Counted from the first letter of the stretch, positions 54,415 to 64,000 are shown. The stretch: DNA of 64,000 bases from Burkholderiales bacterium (GCA_022841375.1 JALHRQ010000001.1:1-64000); one strand, 5' to 3'. Program-made: numbers and translations. The notes: generated by a model not told the origin, from the sequence alone.

Positions 54415-54846
54415 TCATGGTTGCGCGGATACCACACGCGGACGCCGGTTGTCATCCACTGCGACATAAGTCAGCACTGCCTCGGTCACCCGCACGCACT
54501 CCTCACGTGCGGCGCGCCGCTGCGCATACACCGTGACGTCAACCGTAATCGACGTACGGCCCACCTTGATCACTTCGGCATAAAAACTGACCAGATCACC
54601 GACAAACACCGGTTGTTTGAATACAAACGAGTTCACCGCGATGGTCGCCACCCGTCCTTTGGCCAGGCGCATCGCCGGGACGCTTCCGGCCAGATCGACC
54701 TGCGACATGATCCAGCCGCCGAAGATGTCGCCGGTGTAGTTGGCATCCGCGGGCATCGGGATCACGCGCAGCATCGGATCCTTGCCTGCGGGCAGCGTAG
54801 TCGTTTCAGGGCGCTCGCCCGCCGTTTGCCGCTGTTCCGCAGTCAT
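54415..54846 (-). CDS. Acyl-CoA thioesterase (YciA-type hotdog fold)
   Basis: A 143-residue hotdog-fold thioesterase that hydrolyses acyl-CoA to free acid and CoA. The signature ANYTGDIFGGWIMSQVDLAG includes the conserved Asp of the YciA/ACOT group, and the VNSFVFKQPVFVGDLVSFYA and VDVTVYAQR strands follow. Length is normal (E. coli YciA is 132). It starts 30 bases after the fadD stop and probably belongs to the fadE-to-thioesterase transcript. It may release acyl chains to protect CoA pools during beta-oxidation. Confidence 0.9.
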   Translation of the reverse strand: MTAEQRQTAGERPETTTLPAGKDPMLRVIPMPADANYTGDIFGGWIMSQVDLAGSVPAMRLAKGRVATIAVNSFVFKQPVFVGDLVSFYAEVIKVGRTSITVDVTVYAQRRAAREECVRVTEAVLTYVAVDDNRRPRVVSAQP

Positions 54847-54876
54847 GTTCGAATTCCATTGTTGATGATCGCCCCG

Positions 54877-56691
54877 TCAATGCCCGGCATACATCTGATC
54901 GATTTCAGCATTGAATTTCTCCAGCACTTTGGCGCGACGCAATTTCATCGTCGGCGTCATCAGGCCATTCTCCACGGTCCATGGTTCCAGGGTCGCGGTA
55001 ATCCGGCGCACCTGTGCGTAACCCGGAAATTCGGCAATCTGCGTTGACACGCGCTGCAGGATCAGTTGTTCAGCATGTTCGGACCGCAACAAGGTCTCGT
55101 TCCGGGAATCGATGCCGGCCTCTGCTGCAAGCTTGTGCCATCGGTCGGCATTCAACACGGTCATCACCGTCAGGAACGGCTTGCCTTCACCAAGCAAAAT
55201 GACCTGCTCGAACAGCGGATCGCGCATGATTGCCGCCTCCATATCGTTGGGCGGCACCTTCTCGCCGTTCGACAATACGATGATTTCCTTCAACCGCCCG
55301 GTGATGAACACATGGCCCTGATCGCCGATGCGGCCGATGTCGCCGGAATTGAGCCAGCCGTCGGCCTCGATCATCGCCCGCGTGGCCTCTTCGTTGTTCC
55401 AGTAGCCCATCATCACGTTGGGCCCCTTGATCATCACCGCGTTTTTGTCGCCGATTTTGACCTGCACACCGGGTATCGGCTGACCGACGCTGGCGGGGAT
55501 GTTGTTTTCGGGACGGTTGGCGCTGGCAATGGGACTGGTTTCCGTCAGACCATAACCCTGCAGGATGGGCAGGCCCAGACCGATGAAAATGCGCGAGATT
55601 TCCGGTGGCAATGCAGCGCCGCCGGACAACGCGTAACGCAGCCGCCCGCCCAGACGCGCCAACACCTTGGACGCGACCAGTTTGTTGAGCAGCGGCCACA
55701 GCAGGAACGACGGCTGCCATGGCGCGCGGCCCTGGGCGTGCTCAAAGCGGGCATATCCGACATCAGCCGCGAGCATGAACAGTTTCTTGCGCAGCGGCGG
55801 GCCTTCCTCAAGTTTGGCGCGAATAGCGCCCCAGATGCGCTCGTAAATCCGCGGCACCGAAACCAGCATGGTCGGTCGCACAGTTTGCAGGTCTTCGGCC
55901 AGTTGCGGAATCGAGCGTGCGTAGGCCACGGTCGAACCGGACATCACCGTCAGGTAATAACCGCAGGTGCGTTCAAACGTATGCGACAGCGGCAGGAAAG
56001 ACATGAATATGTCGTCATGTCCGGTAGCGAGCACGGTCAGCGCGGAAGCGGTGTTGGACAGGATGTTGTCGTGCGACAGCATCACGCCCTTGGGCCGTCC
56101 GGTGGTGCCGGAGGTATAGACAATGGTCGCCAGCGTATTGCCGGGACGCGACAGATGCCGCGTCGCACCGCCGTCATCCGGCAGCCATTCACCGATCCAT
56201 TTAAGACGCGCATCACCGGCCGCGGACTGCGGCGCGTTCACCGTCAGGAATCGCAGCACGCTGCGCAGCTCGCCGACGACATCGCGCAAAGACTGCCATT
56301 GTTCGTCGCCCTCGACCAGCAGCACCTTGCAGTCGGCATTATTAATAATGTAGGCGACGTTGTCGGCGCGATCCTGCGTATACAGCGGGACCACGACCAA
56401 CCCCAGGCCCAGGGCGGCCTGATCGAACATCACCCACTCCGGTGAATTGCGCAGCATCACCGCAACACGATCGCCGGGCTTGAGGCCGTCCTTCTCCAGC
56501 GCCGCCTGCCAGCGCGCCACCTGACGGTCCATCTGCGCCCAGGTGTAGTCGCGCCAGTTGCGGTGTTGCTCGTTAAAGGCTTTGTAGGCCACCAGATCCG
56601 GCGTGCGCTGCACGCGCTCGCGAAACAGGCCATCCAGGGTACCGGCGGTCGCCATCGCAATGACGTGCGATACATCTTTGTTTTTATTCAT
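54877..56691 (-). CDS. Long-chain acyl-CoA synthetase (AMP-forming, FadD/FAA-like)
   Basis: Activates fatty acids with ATP and CoA before beta-oxidation. The 604-residue protein has the AMP-binding P-loop IVYTSGTTGRPKGVMLSHDN (about residue 192), ILQGYGLTETSPIASA (adenine motif), NSGDIGRIGDQGHVFITGR and RLKEIIVLSNGEKVPPNDME. The last is the form seen in the eukaryote-like long-chain (FAA15) class rather than E. coli FadD. MYAGH ends the protein. A short intergenic gap (26 bases) separates it from the upstream SDR gene, so it is likely in the fadE operon. Confidence 0.93.
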   Translation of the reverse strand: MNKNKDVSHVIAMATAGTLDGLFRERVQRTPDLVAYKAFNEQHRNWRDYTWAQMDRQVARWQAALEKDGLKPGDRVAVMLRNSPEWVMFDQAALGLGLVVVPLYTQDRADNVAYIINNADCKVLLVEGDEQWQSLRDVVGELRSVLRFLTVNAPQSAAGDARLKWIGEWLPDDGGATRHLSRPGNTLATIVYTSGTTGRPKGVMLSHDNILSNTASALTVLATGHDDIFMSFLPLSHTFERTCGYYLTVMSGSTVAYARSIPQLAEDLQTVRPTMLVSVPRIYERIWGAIRAKLEEGPPLRKKLFMLAADVGYARFEHAQGRAPWQPSFLLWPLLNKLVASKVLARLGGRLRYALSGGAALPPEISRIFIGLGLPILQGYGLTETSPIASANRPENNIPASVGQPIPGVQVKIGDKNAVMIKGPNVMMGYWNNEEATRAMIEADGWLNSGDIGRIGDQGHVFITGRLKEIIVLSNGEKVPPNDMEAAIMRDPLFEQVILLGEGKPFLTVMTVLNADRWHKLAAEAGIDSRNETLLRSEHAEQLILQRVSTQIAEFPGYAQVRRITATLEPWTVENGLMTPTMKLRRAKVLEKFNAEIDQMYAGH

Positions 56692-56717
56692 CTTTACCTC
56701 CTCCAGGCTGCGACAAG

Positions 56718-57539
<822 letters not shown>

Positions 57540-57542
57540 CGC

Positions 57543-58334
57543 TCAGACTCCCTTGAACAGCGGTTTACGTTTGGCGTTGAATGCATCAACGCCCTCGGCA
57601 AAATCCGCACCGGCGGCACATCGCGCAAATGCCAGCGCTTCAGCCTGAAGGTGCGCCGGCAGATTTTGCAGCAACGCATGATTGGCCAGCGCCTTGGTTT
57701 CAGCATAGGCACGTGCCGGGCCTGCCGCCAGCCGCTGCGCCAGTTCTGCTGTTGCGGCGGCCAGTTCCACCGGGGCCACAACCCGATTAACCACGCCGCA
57801 GTGCTGCAGCGTGGCGGCATCCAGCATGTCGGCCAGCAGCATCATTTCCATCGCCCGCTGATAACCGATGAGCCGCGGCAGAAACCAGGTCGCTCCGCCG
57901 TCGGGACTGGCGCCGATGCGCGCATAGGCGAGGGAGAACTGGGTATCCGCAGCCGCAAGTACCAGATCACAGGCCAGCATGATGCTGAAACCGGCGCCGG
58001 CGACGGCGCCATGCACCGAAGCAATCACCGGTTTGGGCGCGCGACGCAAAGCGAGTATGCCGCGGTTCAGCGCATCAGCGAGTTCCGGTACCAGCGCGGC
58101 CATCTGCGGCAACTCGCGCGCAAACATCGCCACATCGCCGCCGGCGACGAATGCCGGTCCGGCCCCGCGCAGCACCACCACCCGCGCGAGACTGTCGGCA
58201 GCAGCACGTTCGGCAGCAGCGCAAAAACTGCGGATGGTTGCTGCGTCGAGCGCGTTCATCACCGCCGGCCGGTCAAAAGTCAGCATGGCGATTCCATCAT
58301 CCACGGCATAACGCACACAACCGCCGGTGGTCAT
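57543..58334 (-). CDS. Enoyl-CoA hydratase/isomerase family protein
   Basis: A 263-residue crotonase-fold enzyme. The oxyanion-hole regions are seen at FVAGGDVAMFARELP and ASVHGAVAGAGFSIMLACDL (GAGF). The catalytic glutamates of classical hydratase are not evident at the expected position: the second region reads ARIGASPDGGATWFLPRLIG with an Asp (as in isomerase-type members). It may therefore be an isomerase or a hydratase of different specificity, perhaps handling unsaturated chains. Its ATG overlaps the fadE stop by 4 bases (ATGA), so it is co-translated with fadE. Confidence 0.87.
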   Translation of the reverse strand: MTTGGCVRYAVDDGIAMLTFDRPAVMNALDAATIRSFCAAAERAAADSLARVVVLRGAGPAFVAGGDVAMFARELPQMAALVPELADALNRGILALRRAPKPVIASVHGAVAGAGFSIMLACDLVLAAADTQFSLAYARIGASPDGGATWFLPRLIGYQRAMEMMLLADMLDAATLQHCGVVNRVVAPVELAAATAELAQRLAAGPARAYAETKALANHALLQNLPAHLQAEALAFARCAAGADFAEGVDAFNAKRKPLFKGV

Positions 58335-60847
58335 GGCTGGCGCCCGCGCGCAAGCGCCTCGAAAGTGACGGCCTGAGTGGTCTGGTAGAACTCCGATTTG
58401 CCGAAGTCTTTCGGAAAATCATCGACCATGATCGCCTTCCGGCGCAGTTCGGCGGCGCGCTGCAGCAGGCCAAACTCGGTTTCGGTGATCACGCCATTCT
58501 TCAGGCCTTCGGCCGCAACCTGATCGGCGTGACCGCGCCCGAGACTGCCCGCCTGCTGCGCTGCGCGCAGCTTGGCTTCCACCGGTTCAGCCGCGATTGC
58601 AGCCTCCAGCGCCGACTCCAGCGTGCGCACTGCGTCGTTTTCATCTTTGGAGATGAACACCCCGCGGGTCAGGCGGTTGCGCGACGACCCCGGCGTCATC
58701 ATCAGCCGCACCACGTCATGGCCCAGCGGATCGCGCGGCGGCGCAAACTCGCGGCCGTACGGCATCACCACCGGAAATATCAGTATGCGCAGCAACCAGG
58801 CCGCCACCGGCCAGGGCAGATTTTCAAAAATCGAATAAAACGATTCCTCGATGCGGTTCAGACAGTCGAGCAGGCCCCAGCGCACCAGAGGCAGATCGGA
58901 TTCCGGACGGCCGTCGTCCTCGTAACGCTTGAGCACGGTCGAGGCCAGATAGAGCTGGCTCAGTACATCACCCAATCGGGCTGAAAGACGCTCCCTTCGT
59001 TTCAGCGTACCGCCGCAGAGAAACATCGCCACATCGGCGGTCAATGCAAAACCGCTGGAGAGCCGGGTGAACTGCTGATAATAATGGCGCAGTTCCGGCG
59101 CGCCGGGCACCGCGGTCATACGGCCGCCGGTGAGCCCCATCCACAACACCCGTGCGACGTTGGATACCGTAAACGCGATGTGTCCGCAAAAAGCCTTGTC
59201 GATCGCGCGCACGGCATTGGCGTGATCGGTTTCGCGGGTGGCCTCAATTTCCTTGAGTACCCAGGGATGGCCGCGGATCGCCCCCTGACCGAAGATGATC
59301 ATGGTCCGCGTCAGGATGTTGGCGCCTTCGACGGTGATCGCGATCGGCGTCTGCATATAGGCACTGGCGAGGTAATTGCTGGGTCCCAGGCAGATGCCTT
59401 TGCCGCCGTGCACGTCCATCGCATCGTTGATGACCTGGCGACCGCGTTCGGTCAGGTGGTATTTGACGATTGCCGACACCACCGACGGTTTTTCGCCGAG
59501 ATCCACCGCGCCCGCGGTCATCACCCGCGCCGCATCCATCACATACAGATTGCCGGCGATGCGTGCCATCGCCTCCTCGACGCCTTCGAAGCGGCCGATC
59601 GACAGTTTGAACTGCTGACGCACGCGGCCGTAGGCGCCGGTGGTCAGCGCCGCCAGCTTGGAAATGCCGACACCATTGGCCGGCAGCGAAATCGAACGCC
59701 CCGCGGCGAGACAGTTCATCAGCATGGTCCAGCCCTGGCCGGCCTGCTCAATACCGCCGATGATGCATTCCATCGGCACAAACACGTCACGCCCCCAGTT
59801 CGGACCGTTCATGAACGTCGAGTTCATCGCGCGATGGCGGCGGCCGATATGTACGCCCGGCGTGTCGGTAGGCACCAGCGCCAGCGTGATGCCGAGGTCA
59901 TCCTGCTCATTTCCCCCGTTAGCGAGCAGATGATCCGGGTCGTAAAGCCGGAACGCCAGCCCGAGCAGCGTCGCCACCGGACCCAGCGTGATGTAACGCT
60001 TCTCCCAGGTGAGACGGATGCCCAGCACATCGGTTTTGCCCTGCCATTCGCCTTTGCACACGATGCCGAAATCGGGAATGCCACCGGCATCCGAACCCGC
60101 TTCGGGACTGGTCAGCGCGAAACACGGCATCTCCAGACCTTTGGCAAGGCGCGGCAGATAGTAGTCTTTCTGTTCCTTGGTGCCGTAATGCAACAGCAGC
60201 TCGGCGGGCCCCAGAGAATTGGGCACCATCACCGACACCGCCGCGGTGCCGCTGCGCGTGGTGAGTTGCATCACCACCTGCGAATGCGCCAGCGCCGAAA
60301 AGCCGAGGCCGCCGTATTCGCGCGGAATGATCATGCCAAGGAAACCTTGCTCCTTGATGAACTGCCACACCGCAGGCGGCATGTCGGTCATTTCATGGGT
60401 AATCTGCCAGTCGCTGAGCATTTCGCACAGTTCACTCAAAGGACCGTCGATGAACGCCTGTTCAGCCGCACTCAGACGCGGCTTCGGATAGGCGAGCAGC
60501 TTGTTCCAGTCCGGACTGCCGCTGAACAGTTCGCCGTCCCACCAGACAGTACCGGCTTCCAGCGCTTCGCGTTCGGTCTGGGACACCTGCGGCAGAATAC
60601 GACGGAATACGGCAAGCATCGGCGTACCGACCAGCAAACGGCGCAACGGCGACGGAATGGCGATCAGCGAACAGACGGCAAGAACAACCCAGCCCGTCTT
60701 GAGCAGTGCCGGTGGCCACCACGCGGCTTCGCCGAAAACCCACAGCAGCGCCACGAACACCGCGGACCACACCCATGCCGGGAGGCGGTGGTAGGCCAGA
60801 AACCACGCCAGCGCCAATGCGCCCAGCAGTGAAAGAAGAAGGCTCAT
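58331..60847 (-). CDS. fadE: Acyl-CoA dehydrogenase, FadE type
   Basis: Introduces the trans-2 double bond in acyl-CoA, passing electrons to ETF and the quinone pool. The 838-residue protein matches E. coli FadE (814): two N-terminal membrane segments (LLSLLGALALAWFLAYHRL and VVLAVCSLIAIP), the acyl-CoA dehydrogenase core (CFALTSPEAGSDAGGIPDFG; NGPNWGRDVFVPMECIIGG; DVHGGKGICLGPSNYLASAY), and the DUF1974 C-terminal domain. The start ATG overlaps the stop of a 35-codon leader ORF (60844-60951). It is the first enzyme gene of an operon ending with the thioesterase gene. Confidence 0.95.
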   Translation of the reverse strand: MSLLLSLLGALALAWFLAYHRLPAWVWSAVFVALLWVFGEAAWWPPALLKTGWVVLAVCSLIAIPSPLRRLLVGTPMLAVFRRILPQVSQTEREALEAGTVWWDGELFSGSPDWNKLLAYPKPRLSAAEQAFIDGPLSELCEMLSDWQITHEMTDMPPAVWQFIKEQGFLGMIIPREYGGLGFSALAHSQVVMQLTTRSGTAAVSVMVPNSLGPAELLLHYGTKEQKDYYLPRLAKGLEMPCFALTSPEAGSDAGGIPDFGIVCKGEWQGKTDVLGIRLTWEKRYITLGPVATLLGLAFRLYDPDHLLANGGNEQDDLGITLALVPTDTPGVHIGRRHRAMNSTFMNGPNWGRDVFVPMECIIGGIEQAGQGWTMLMNCLAAGRSISLPANGVGISKLAALTTGAYGRVRQQFKLSIGRFEGVEEAMARIAGNLYVMDAARVMTAGAVDLGEKPSVVSAIVKYHLTERGRQVINDAMDVHGGKGICLGPSNYLASAYMQTPIAITVEGANILTRTMIIFGQGAIRGHPWVLKEIEATRETDHANAVRAIDKAFCGHIAFTVSNVARVLWMGLTGGRMTAVPGAPELRHYYQQFTRLSSGFALTADVAMFLCGGTLKRRERLSARLGDVLSQLYLASTVLKRYEDDGRPESDLPLVRWGLLDCLNRIEESFYSIFENLPWPVAAWLLRILIFPVVMPYGREFAPPRDPLGHDVVRLMMTPGSSRNRLTRGVFISKDENDAVRTLESALEAAIAAEPVEAKLRAAQQAGSLGRGHADQVAAEGLKNGVITETEFGLLQRAAELRRKAIMVDDFPKDFGKSEFYQTTQAVTFEALARGRQP

Positions 60848-60951
60848 GTCAGTGCGTTGCCCTCGAAGTTGATCGTTGACGCCATGCCGGCAACCAGATT
60901 ACACGCCACATGCAGCGGCGACAATGTCTGGATGCCTGCGACGAATTTCAT
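60844..60951 (-). CDS. Possible 35-codon leader ORF coupled to fadE
   Basis: On the minus strand the ATG at 60951 opens a frame of 35 codons (MKFVAGIQTLSPLHVACNLV to NALT) whose TGA overlaps the fadE ATG as ATGA. The same 4-base coupling is used at the fadE/hydratase junction. A stop codon lies two codons upstream, so the ORF cannot be an N-terminal extension of a longer gene. There is no clear Shine-Dalgarno sequence before it, and no family is recognised. It may be a translational leader, a small membrane-type peptide, or chance. Confidence 0.4.
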   Translation of the reverse strand: MKFVAGIQTLSPLHVACNLVAGMASTINFEGNALT

Positions 60952-60975
60952 AAGTTATTGATTGATATTTATAAT
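60947..60975 (+). promoter_or_regulatory. Candidate promoter for the glycosyltransferase gene
   Basis: A perfect -10 TATAAT (60970-60975) stands in an AT-rich patch 17 bases after TTCATA (60947-60952), a 4-of-6 match to the -35 consensus. Transcription would start near 60982, giving a 175-base leader before the ATG at 61157. The same AT-rich block probably also holds the leftward fadE promoter. Confidence 0.45.
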
Positions 60976-61156
60976 TAAAGTTCACCATGATTGATTTCAC
61001 AGCCCGCACCCACTCCCTGCCCGATTCGCCCGCCATCCTTCACCGGCAAAACTCCCTTACCGCTTCCACCAACGACAGGCCCGCAAGCGCCAAAGACAGT
61101 TGTCGCGATACCATCAGCCTGTCGGTTCATTTCCACTGTTAAAAATTCCTTCATTC

Positions 61157-64000
61157 ATGACTGCAACCACGACGCTGGTCACAGCGGTTTTCGAGCTGGG
61201 ACGCGCATCGCTCGCGCCCCCTTTCCACCGCGATCCCGATCATTACCGCAGGCACCTGCCGGCAGTGCTGGCCATCGACCTGCCGATGGTCATTTACACC
61301 GACACGGCGCACGAAGCGCTGGTACGCAGCCTGCGCGGCGACAAACCGACGCGGGTGCAGCTGCTGGATCCCGCCCGGCTTGCCGAACATGCGCTGTATC
61401 AGCCGGTGCAGCGCATCCGGCAAGATCCGGCCTGGCTGTCCCAGGCGCAGTGGCTGCCGGACAGCCCGCAGGCGGCGCTGCCCGCCTACAACCCGGTGGT
61501 GATGACCAAGCCCTTGTGGCTGTACGAACAGGCACAGCAGAACCCGTTTTCCAGCACGCATTTTTACTGGATCGATGCCGGCCTCGGCCACACGGTGTCT
61601 CCCGAACTGCTGCAGGCGGCCAGCTTCATCCGTCTTGCGCAGCAGCACCAGCGTTTCCTGCTGTTGTGTTACCCGCATGATCCGCAGCGTGAAGTGCACG
61701 GATTCGACGCCGCGGCACTGGCCCGGCTCGCCGGCGTCAAGCGCACGTGCTGGGTTGCCCGCGGCGGATTCTTCGGCGGTGCGGCGGCGTACGTCAATCA
61801 AATGGCCGCCCGCTACAGCCATCACCTCGAACAGACCCTCGCACAGGGGCTGATGGGCACCGAGGAATCCATCCTCACCCTGCAAAGTTATGCCGAGGAC
61901 GATCTCTTCGACCTGCAGTTCATCGGAGCCGACGGCCTCGTCCAGCCCTTCTTCGATCAACTCGCCCGGCAACGGCCCGGTGACACCGGCACGGCGCGCG
62001 CGCTGCTGCCCGGACTGTGCGAAACCTGGTTCGTGTCGTACAACACGCCGCTGCAGTTCGAACGCCTGCTCGATTCGATCACTGCCGCCGACCCGGCGCT
62101 GCTGCGCACCGCCCGCCGCGTGCTGATCAACAACTCCACTGACGCCGTCACCTTCGAACACTACGACGCGCTATGCGCGCGTTACGGCATCGAGCAGATC
62201 CGCGAGGGCAACCGCGGCATCAACGGCGCGCGCATCCACGCCGCCGACCTGTTCCACCGCGGCGGCGGCCACGCCATGTTCTGGTTCGAGGACGACATGC
62301 TGCTGGTCGGCGAGGACGAGTTGCCCGCCGCCTGCGAGAACGGCCTGTCTCGGCATGTGCATGAAGCCGGCGCCACTTGCCTCGCCGTGCAACAGCGCGA
62401 GTTCGCCGATTACGTGAAATTCAGCTTCAGCGAGGTGTTCGGCGCGCACCATACCCAGTGGGGCTGGATCAACCTCAATGAACAGGCGCGTACACACTAT
62501 TTCCCCGGCGCCATCGATGCCCCTCGGGCGAGCTTCAACCACATCCAGAGCCTGGCCCATGTGCCGTACGCCGTGGGCGAGGTCTATTACAGCAACTGGC
62601 CGCAGGTGGTCACCCGCCGCGGCACCCGCAAGCTGTTTTTCGACGAGCGGCGCGAACCCTGCTACGAGCAGTACTGGACCGCGCGCTCCTTCGAGCTGCT
62701 GCGCCTGGGTCACCTCAAGGCGGCGGTGCTGCTGGCCTCGCCGGTTCATCACCACCGTACCGAGGATTACGCACGGGTCGAGCGGGTCGAATACCAGCGT
62801 CTGGAAGATGCCGCCAAGCCGATCACCCCGGCCGTCGCCGCGCCGCCGGCGCCGGCCCCTGCAGCACGGCGCGACTGGCCGCAGGAACCGGGCACGATTT
62901 TCGTGTCCATCGCCAACTACCGCGACAGCGAAACCCCGCACACCATCCGCAGCCTGCTCTCCAATGCCTCCTGGCCCCGGCGCATCCGCATCGGCGTGTT
63001 TTCCCAGGTGGTGCCCGGCGACGATGACGACTGCCTGCCGCCGCAGGACCTTGCCGCCGGACAGCTGCGCGAAATCCGCTGCCATGCCAACGACAGCCTC
63101 GGCGCCTGCTGGGCGCGCAGCCGCATCCTCGAGGAACTGCTGCAGGGCGAGGAATACGTGCTGCAGATCGACAGCCACATGCGTTTCGAGCCGGGCTGGG
63201 ACGGCACGCTGCTCGACATGCTCCGCCGCTGCCCGACGCCGCAGGCAATGATCACCACCTATCCGCCGGCCTACGCGCCGCCGGCGGAACGGGGCAGCCC
63301 TGCGCTCAACCTGCTGGCCGCCGATGCCTTCAACGACATGGGCATCCTGATGGTGAAGCCGCGCGCCATCGACCCGCGCGAGCCGCTGACAGGGCCGCCG
63401 CCCTCCGCCTTCCTCAGCGCCAACCTGCTGTTCGGGCCGGCGGCGGCCTTTCGCGAAGTGCGCTATGACCCGCAGCTGTATTTCCACGGCGAGGAAATCT
63501 CGATGGCCGCGCGCTTCTGGACCCACGGCTGGGACCTCTACGCGCCGGACCGCTGCGTGATGTACCACGACTACAGCACCGACCGCGGCCGCCCGCGCCA
63601 CTGGGAGGACCGCCGCAACTGGGTGATGTTCAACATGCGCTCTTTTGCGCGGCTGCGCCACCTCTTCGGCATCGAGCACAGCCGCGACCCGGTGGTGCTG
63701 CGCGCAATCGATCAGTACGGCCTCGGCAGCGTGCGCAGCCTCGCCGACTACGAGGCCTACGCCGACGTCGACTTCAGGACCGCGCGCATCGGCAGCCGCG
63801 CCGCGGACGCGCGTTTTCCCGTTCCGCCTGCCGCACAGGCATTGCTCCGTCTGAAGCAGCAGCGCGCGCGCTACCTCGAGCGTCTGCCCGGCGAGGATAC
63901 CTACACGCCGGTACGCGAAACGCGCTGCGGCGAGGCGTCGACGCTGGCCGCCACCGACAAGCTGCGTCCGGCGCTGGCGAACTGGTTGCGCGAACACGGC
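61157..64000 (+). CDS. Multi-domain glycosyltransferase (HtrL-like, GT2-like and GlcNAc-transferase domains), 3' end outside the window
   Basis: An uninterrupted frame of 948 codons from the ATG at 61157 runs past the window edge. Residues 1 to about 270 resemble HtrL/YibB proteins: TLVTAVFELGR, VVMTKPLWLYEQ and FYWIDAGLGHT around residue 139. Residues 288-545 look like a GT-A/GT2 domain: ETWFVSYNTPLQFERLLDSI, VLINNSTD, NRGINGARIHAADLF and an acidic FEDDM (377-381) like a metal-binding DXD motif. After an Ala/Pro-rich linker, residues 579 onward match the GlcNAc-transferase (Skp1-type) family: TIFVSIANYRDSETPHTIRS, LQIDSHMRFEPGWD (D672, H674), FHGEEISMAARFWTHGWDLY. No signal peptide, so probably cytoplasmic. 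The acceptor is unknown. There is no ribosome-binding site of note at the ATG. Confidence 0.82.
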   Translation, partial: MTATTTLVTAVFELGRASLAPPFHRDPDHYRRHLPAVLAIDLPMVIYTDTAHEALVRSLRGDKPTRVQLLDPARLAEHALYQPVQRIRQDPAWLSQAQWLPDSPQAALPAYNPVVMTKPLWLYEQAQQNPFSSTHFYWIDAGLGHTVSPELLQAASFIRLAQQHQRFLLLCYPHDPQREVHGFDAAALARLAGVKRTCWVARGGFFGGAAAYVNQMAARYSHHLEQTLAQGLMGTEESILTLQSYAEDDLFDLQFIGADGLVQPFFDQLARQRPGDTGTARALLPGLCETWFVSYNTPLQFERLLDSITAADPALLRTARRVLINNSTDAVTFEHYDALCARYGIEQIREGNRGINGARIHAADLFHRGGGHAMFWFEDDMLLVGEDELPAACENGLSRHVHEAGATCLAVQQREFADYVKFSFSEVFGAHHTQWGWINLNEQARTHYFPGAIDAPRASFNHIQSLAHVPYAVGEVYYSNWPQVVTRRGTRKLFFDERREPCYEQYWTARSFELLRLGHLKAAVLLASPVHHHRTEDYARVERVEYQRLEDAAKPITPAVAAPPAPAPAARRDWPQEPGTIFVSIANYRDSETPHTIRSLLSNASWPRRIRIGVFSQVVPGDDDDCLPPQDLAAGQLREIRCHANDSLGACWARSRILEELLQGEEYVLQIDSHMRFEPGWDGTLLDMLRRCPTPQAMITTYPPAYAPPAERGSPALNLLAADAFNDMGILMVKPRAIDPREPLTGPPPSAFLSANLLFGPAAAFREVRYDPQLYFHGEEISMAARFWTHGWDLYAPDRCVMYHDYSTDRGRPRHWEDRRNWVMFNMRSFARLRHLFGIEHSRDPVVLRAIDQYGLGSVRSLADYEAYADVDFRTARIGSRAADARFPVPPAAQALLRLKQQRARYLERLPGEDTYTPVRETRCGEASTLAATDKLRPALANWLREHG

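Noticed and set aside
60987-61142. 51-codon plus-strand frame (MIDFTARTHSLPDSP...) just after the TATAAT
   Set aside because: It would start about 5 bases from the predicted transcription start without a ribosome-binding site and shows no recognisable feature; possible but unsupported.
60991-61680. 229-codon plus-strand frame overlapping the glycosyltransferase start
   Set aside because: Wrong frame relative to the conserved domains; Pro/Arg/Ala-rich shadow.
62171-63997. 608-codon minus-strand frame at the right edge
   Set aside because: It is the mirror of the multi-domain glycosyltransferase, which has recognisable catalytic motifs; the minus frame is Ala/Arg/Gly/Val rich with none.

Overview
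The window is high-GC chromosomal DNA from a bacterium that I place in the Betaproteobacteria. The grounds are two orphan Bug/TctC-type solute receptors, hopanoid-precursor genes (hpnC, hpnD, hpnE), a type-2 transaldolase, and gene neighbourhoods typical of that class: tig-clpP-clpX-lon-ppiD and dnaQ-rnhA-yafS-gloB-mltD. I cannot name the genus. No phage, plasmid backbone, transposase, CRISPR array or rRNA gene is visible.

Layout. 0-9.4 kb is housekeeping: gltX with tRNA-Ala and tRNA-Glu directly downstream, a DadA-like oxidoreductase, tRNA-Val(CAC), nudC, tal, the dnaQ/rnhA/yafS-like operon, gloB and mltD. 9.4-16.1 kb is a four-gene oligopeptide-type (Yej-like) ABC importer in which every junction is a 4-base overlap. 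16.2-25.3 kb holds fabI, then the protein quality-control block ppiD, two tRNAs, lon, clpX, clpP, tig, and tRNA-Leu. 25.4-32.6 kb holds hpnC-hpnD, a short-chain dehydrogenase, a monooxygenase-fold protein, a Kef-type antiporter, a HupE-like membrane protein coupled to a TPR protein, and a small lysine-rich secreted protein.

32.9-44.9 kb is the accessory part: two orphan Bug receptors, a GMC oxidoreductase, an NHL-repeat protein, a DUF3617 protein, a histidine kinase/response regulator pair, a PrpF/GalD-like isomerase, hpnE, and a lower-GC AbiJ-like abortive-infection gene. It is interspersed with at least four kinds of palindromic intergenic repeat. 45-60.9 kb is lipid catabolism: ETF-ubiquinone oxidoreductase, an EAL-domain protein, then on the minus strand an almost complete fatty-acid degradation set (fadE, enoyl-CoA hydratase, SDR, fadD, thioesterase, fadL, fadB/fadN-type, fadA). 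These cover uptake, activation, dehydrogenation, hydration/oxidation and thiolysis, and ETF-QO passes FadE electrons to quinone.

The right edge (61157 onward) carries an open reading frame that runs off the window for at least 948 codons. It appears to fuse three glycosyltransferase-like domains (HtrL/YibB-like, GT2-like, and a GlcNAc-transferase domain of the Skp1-type family). This and the AbiJ-like gene are the most novel-looking loci. A preserved paralogous tail of the fadB-type gene at 50172-50236 records the loss of a tandem copy.
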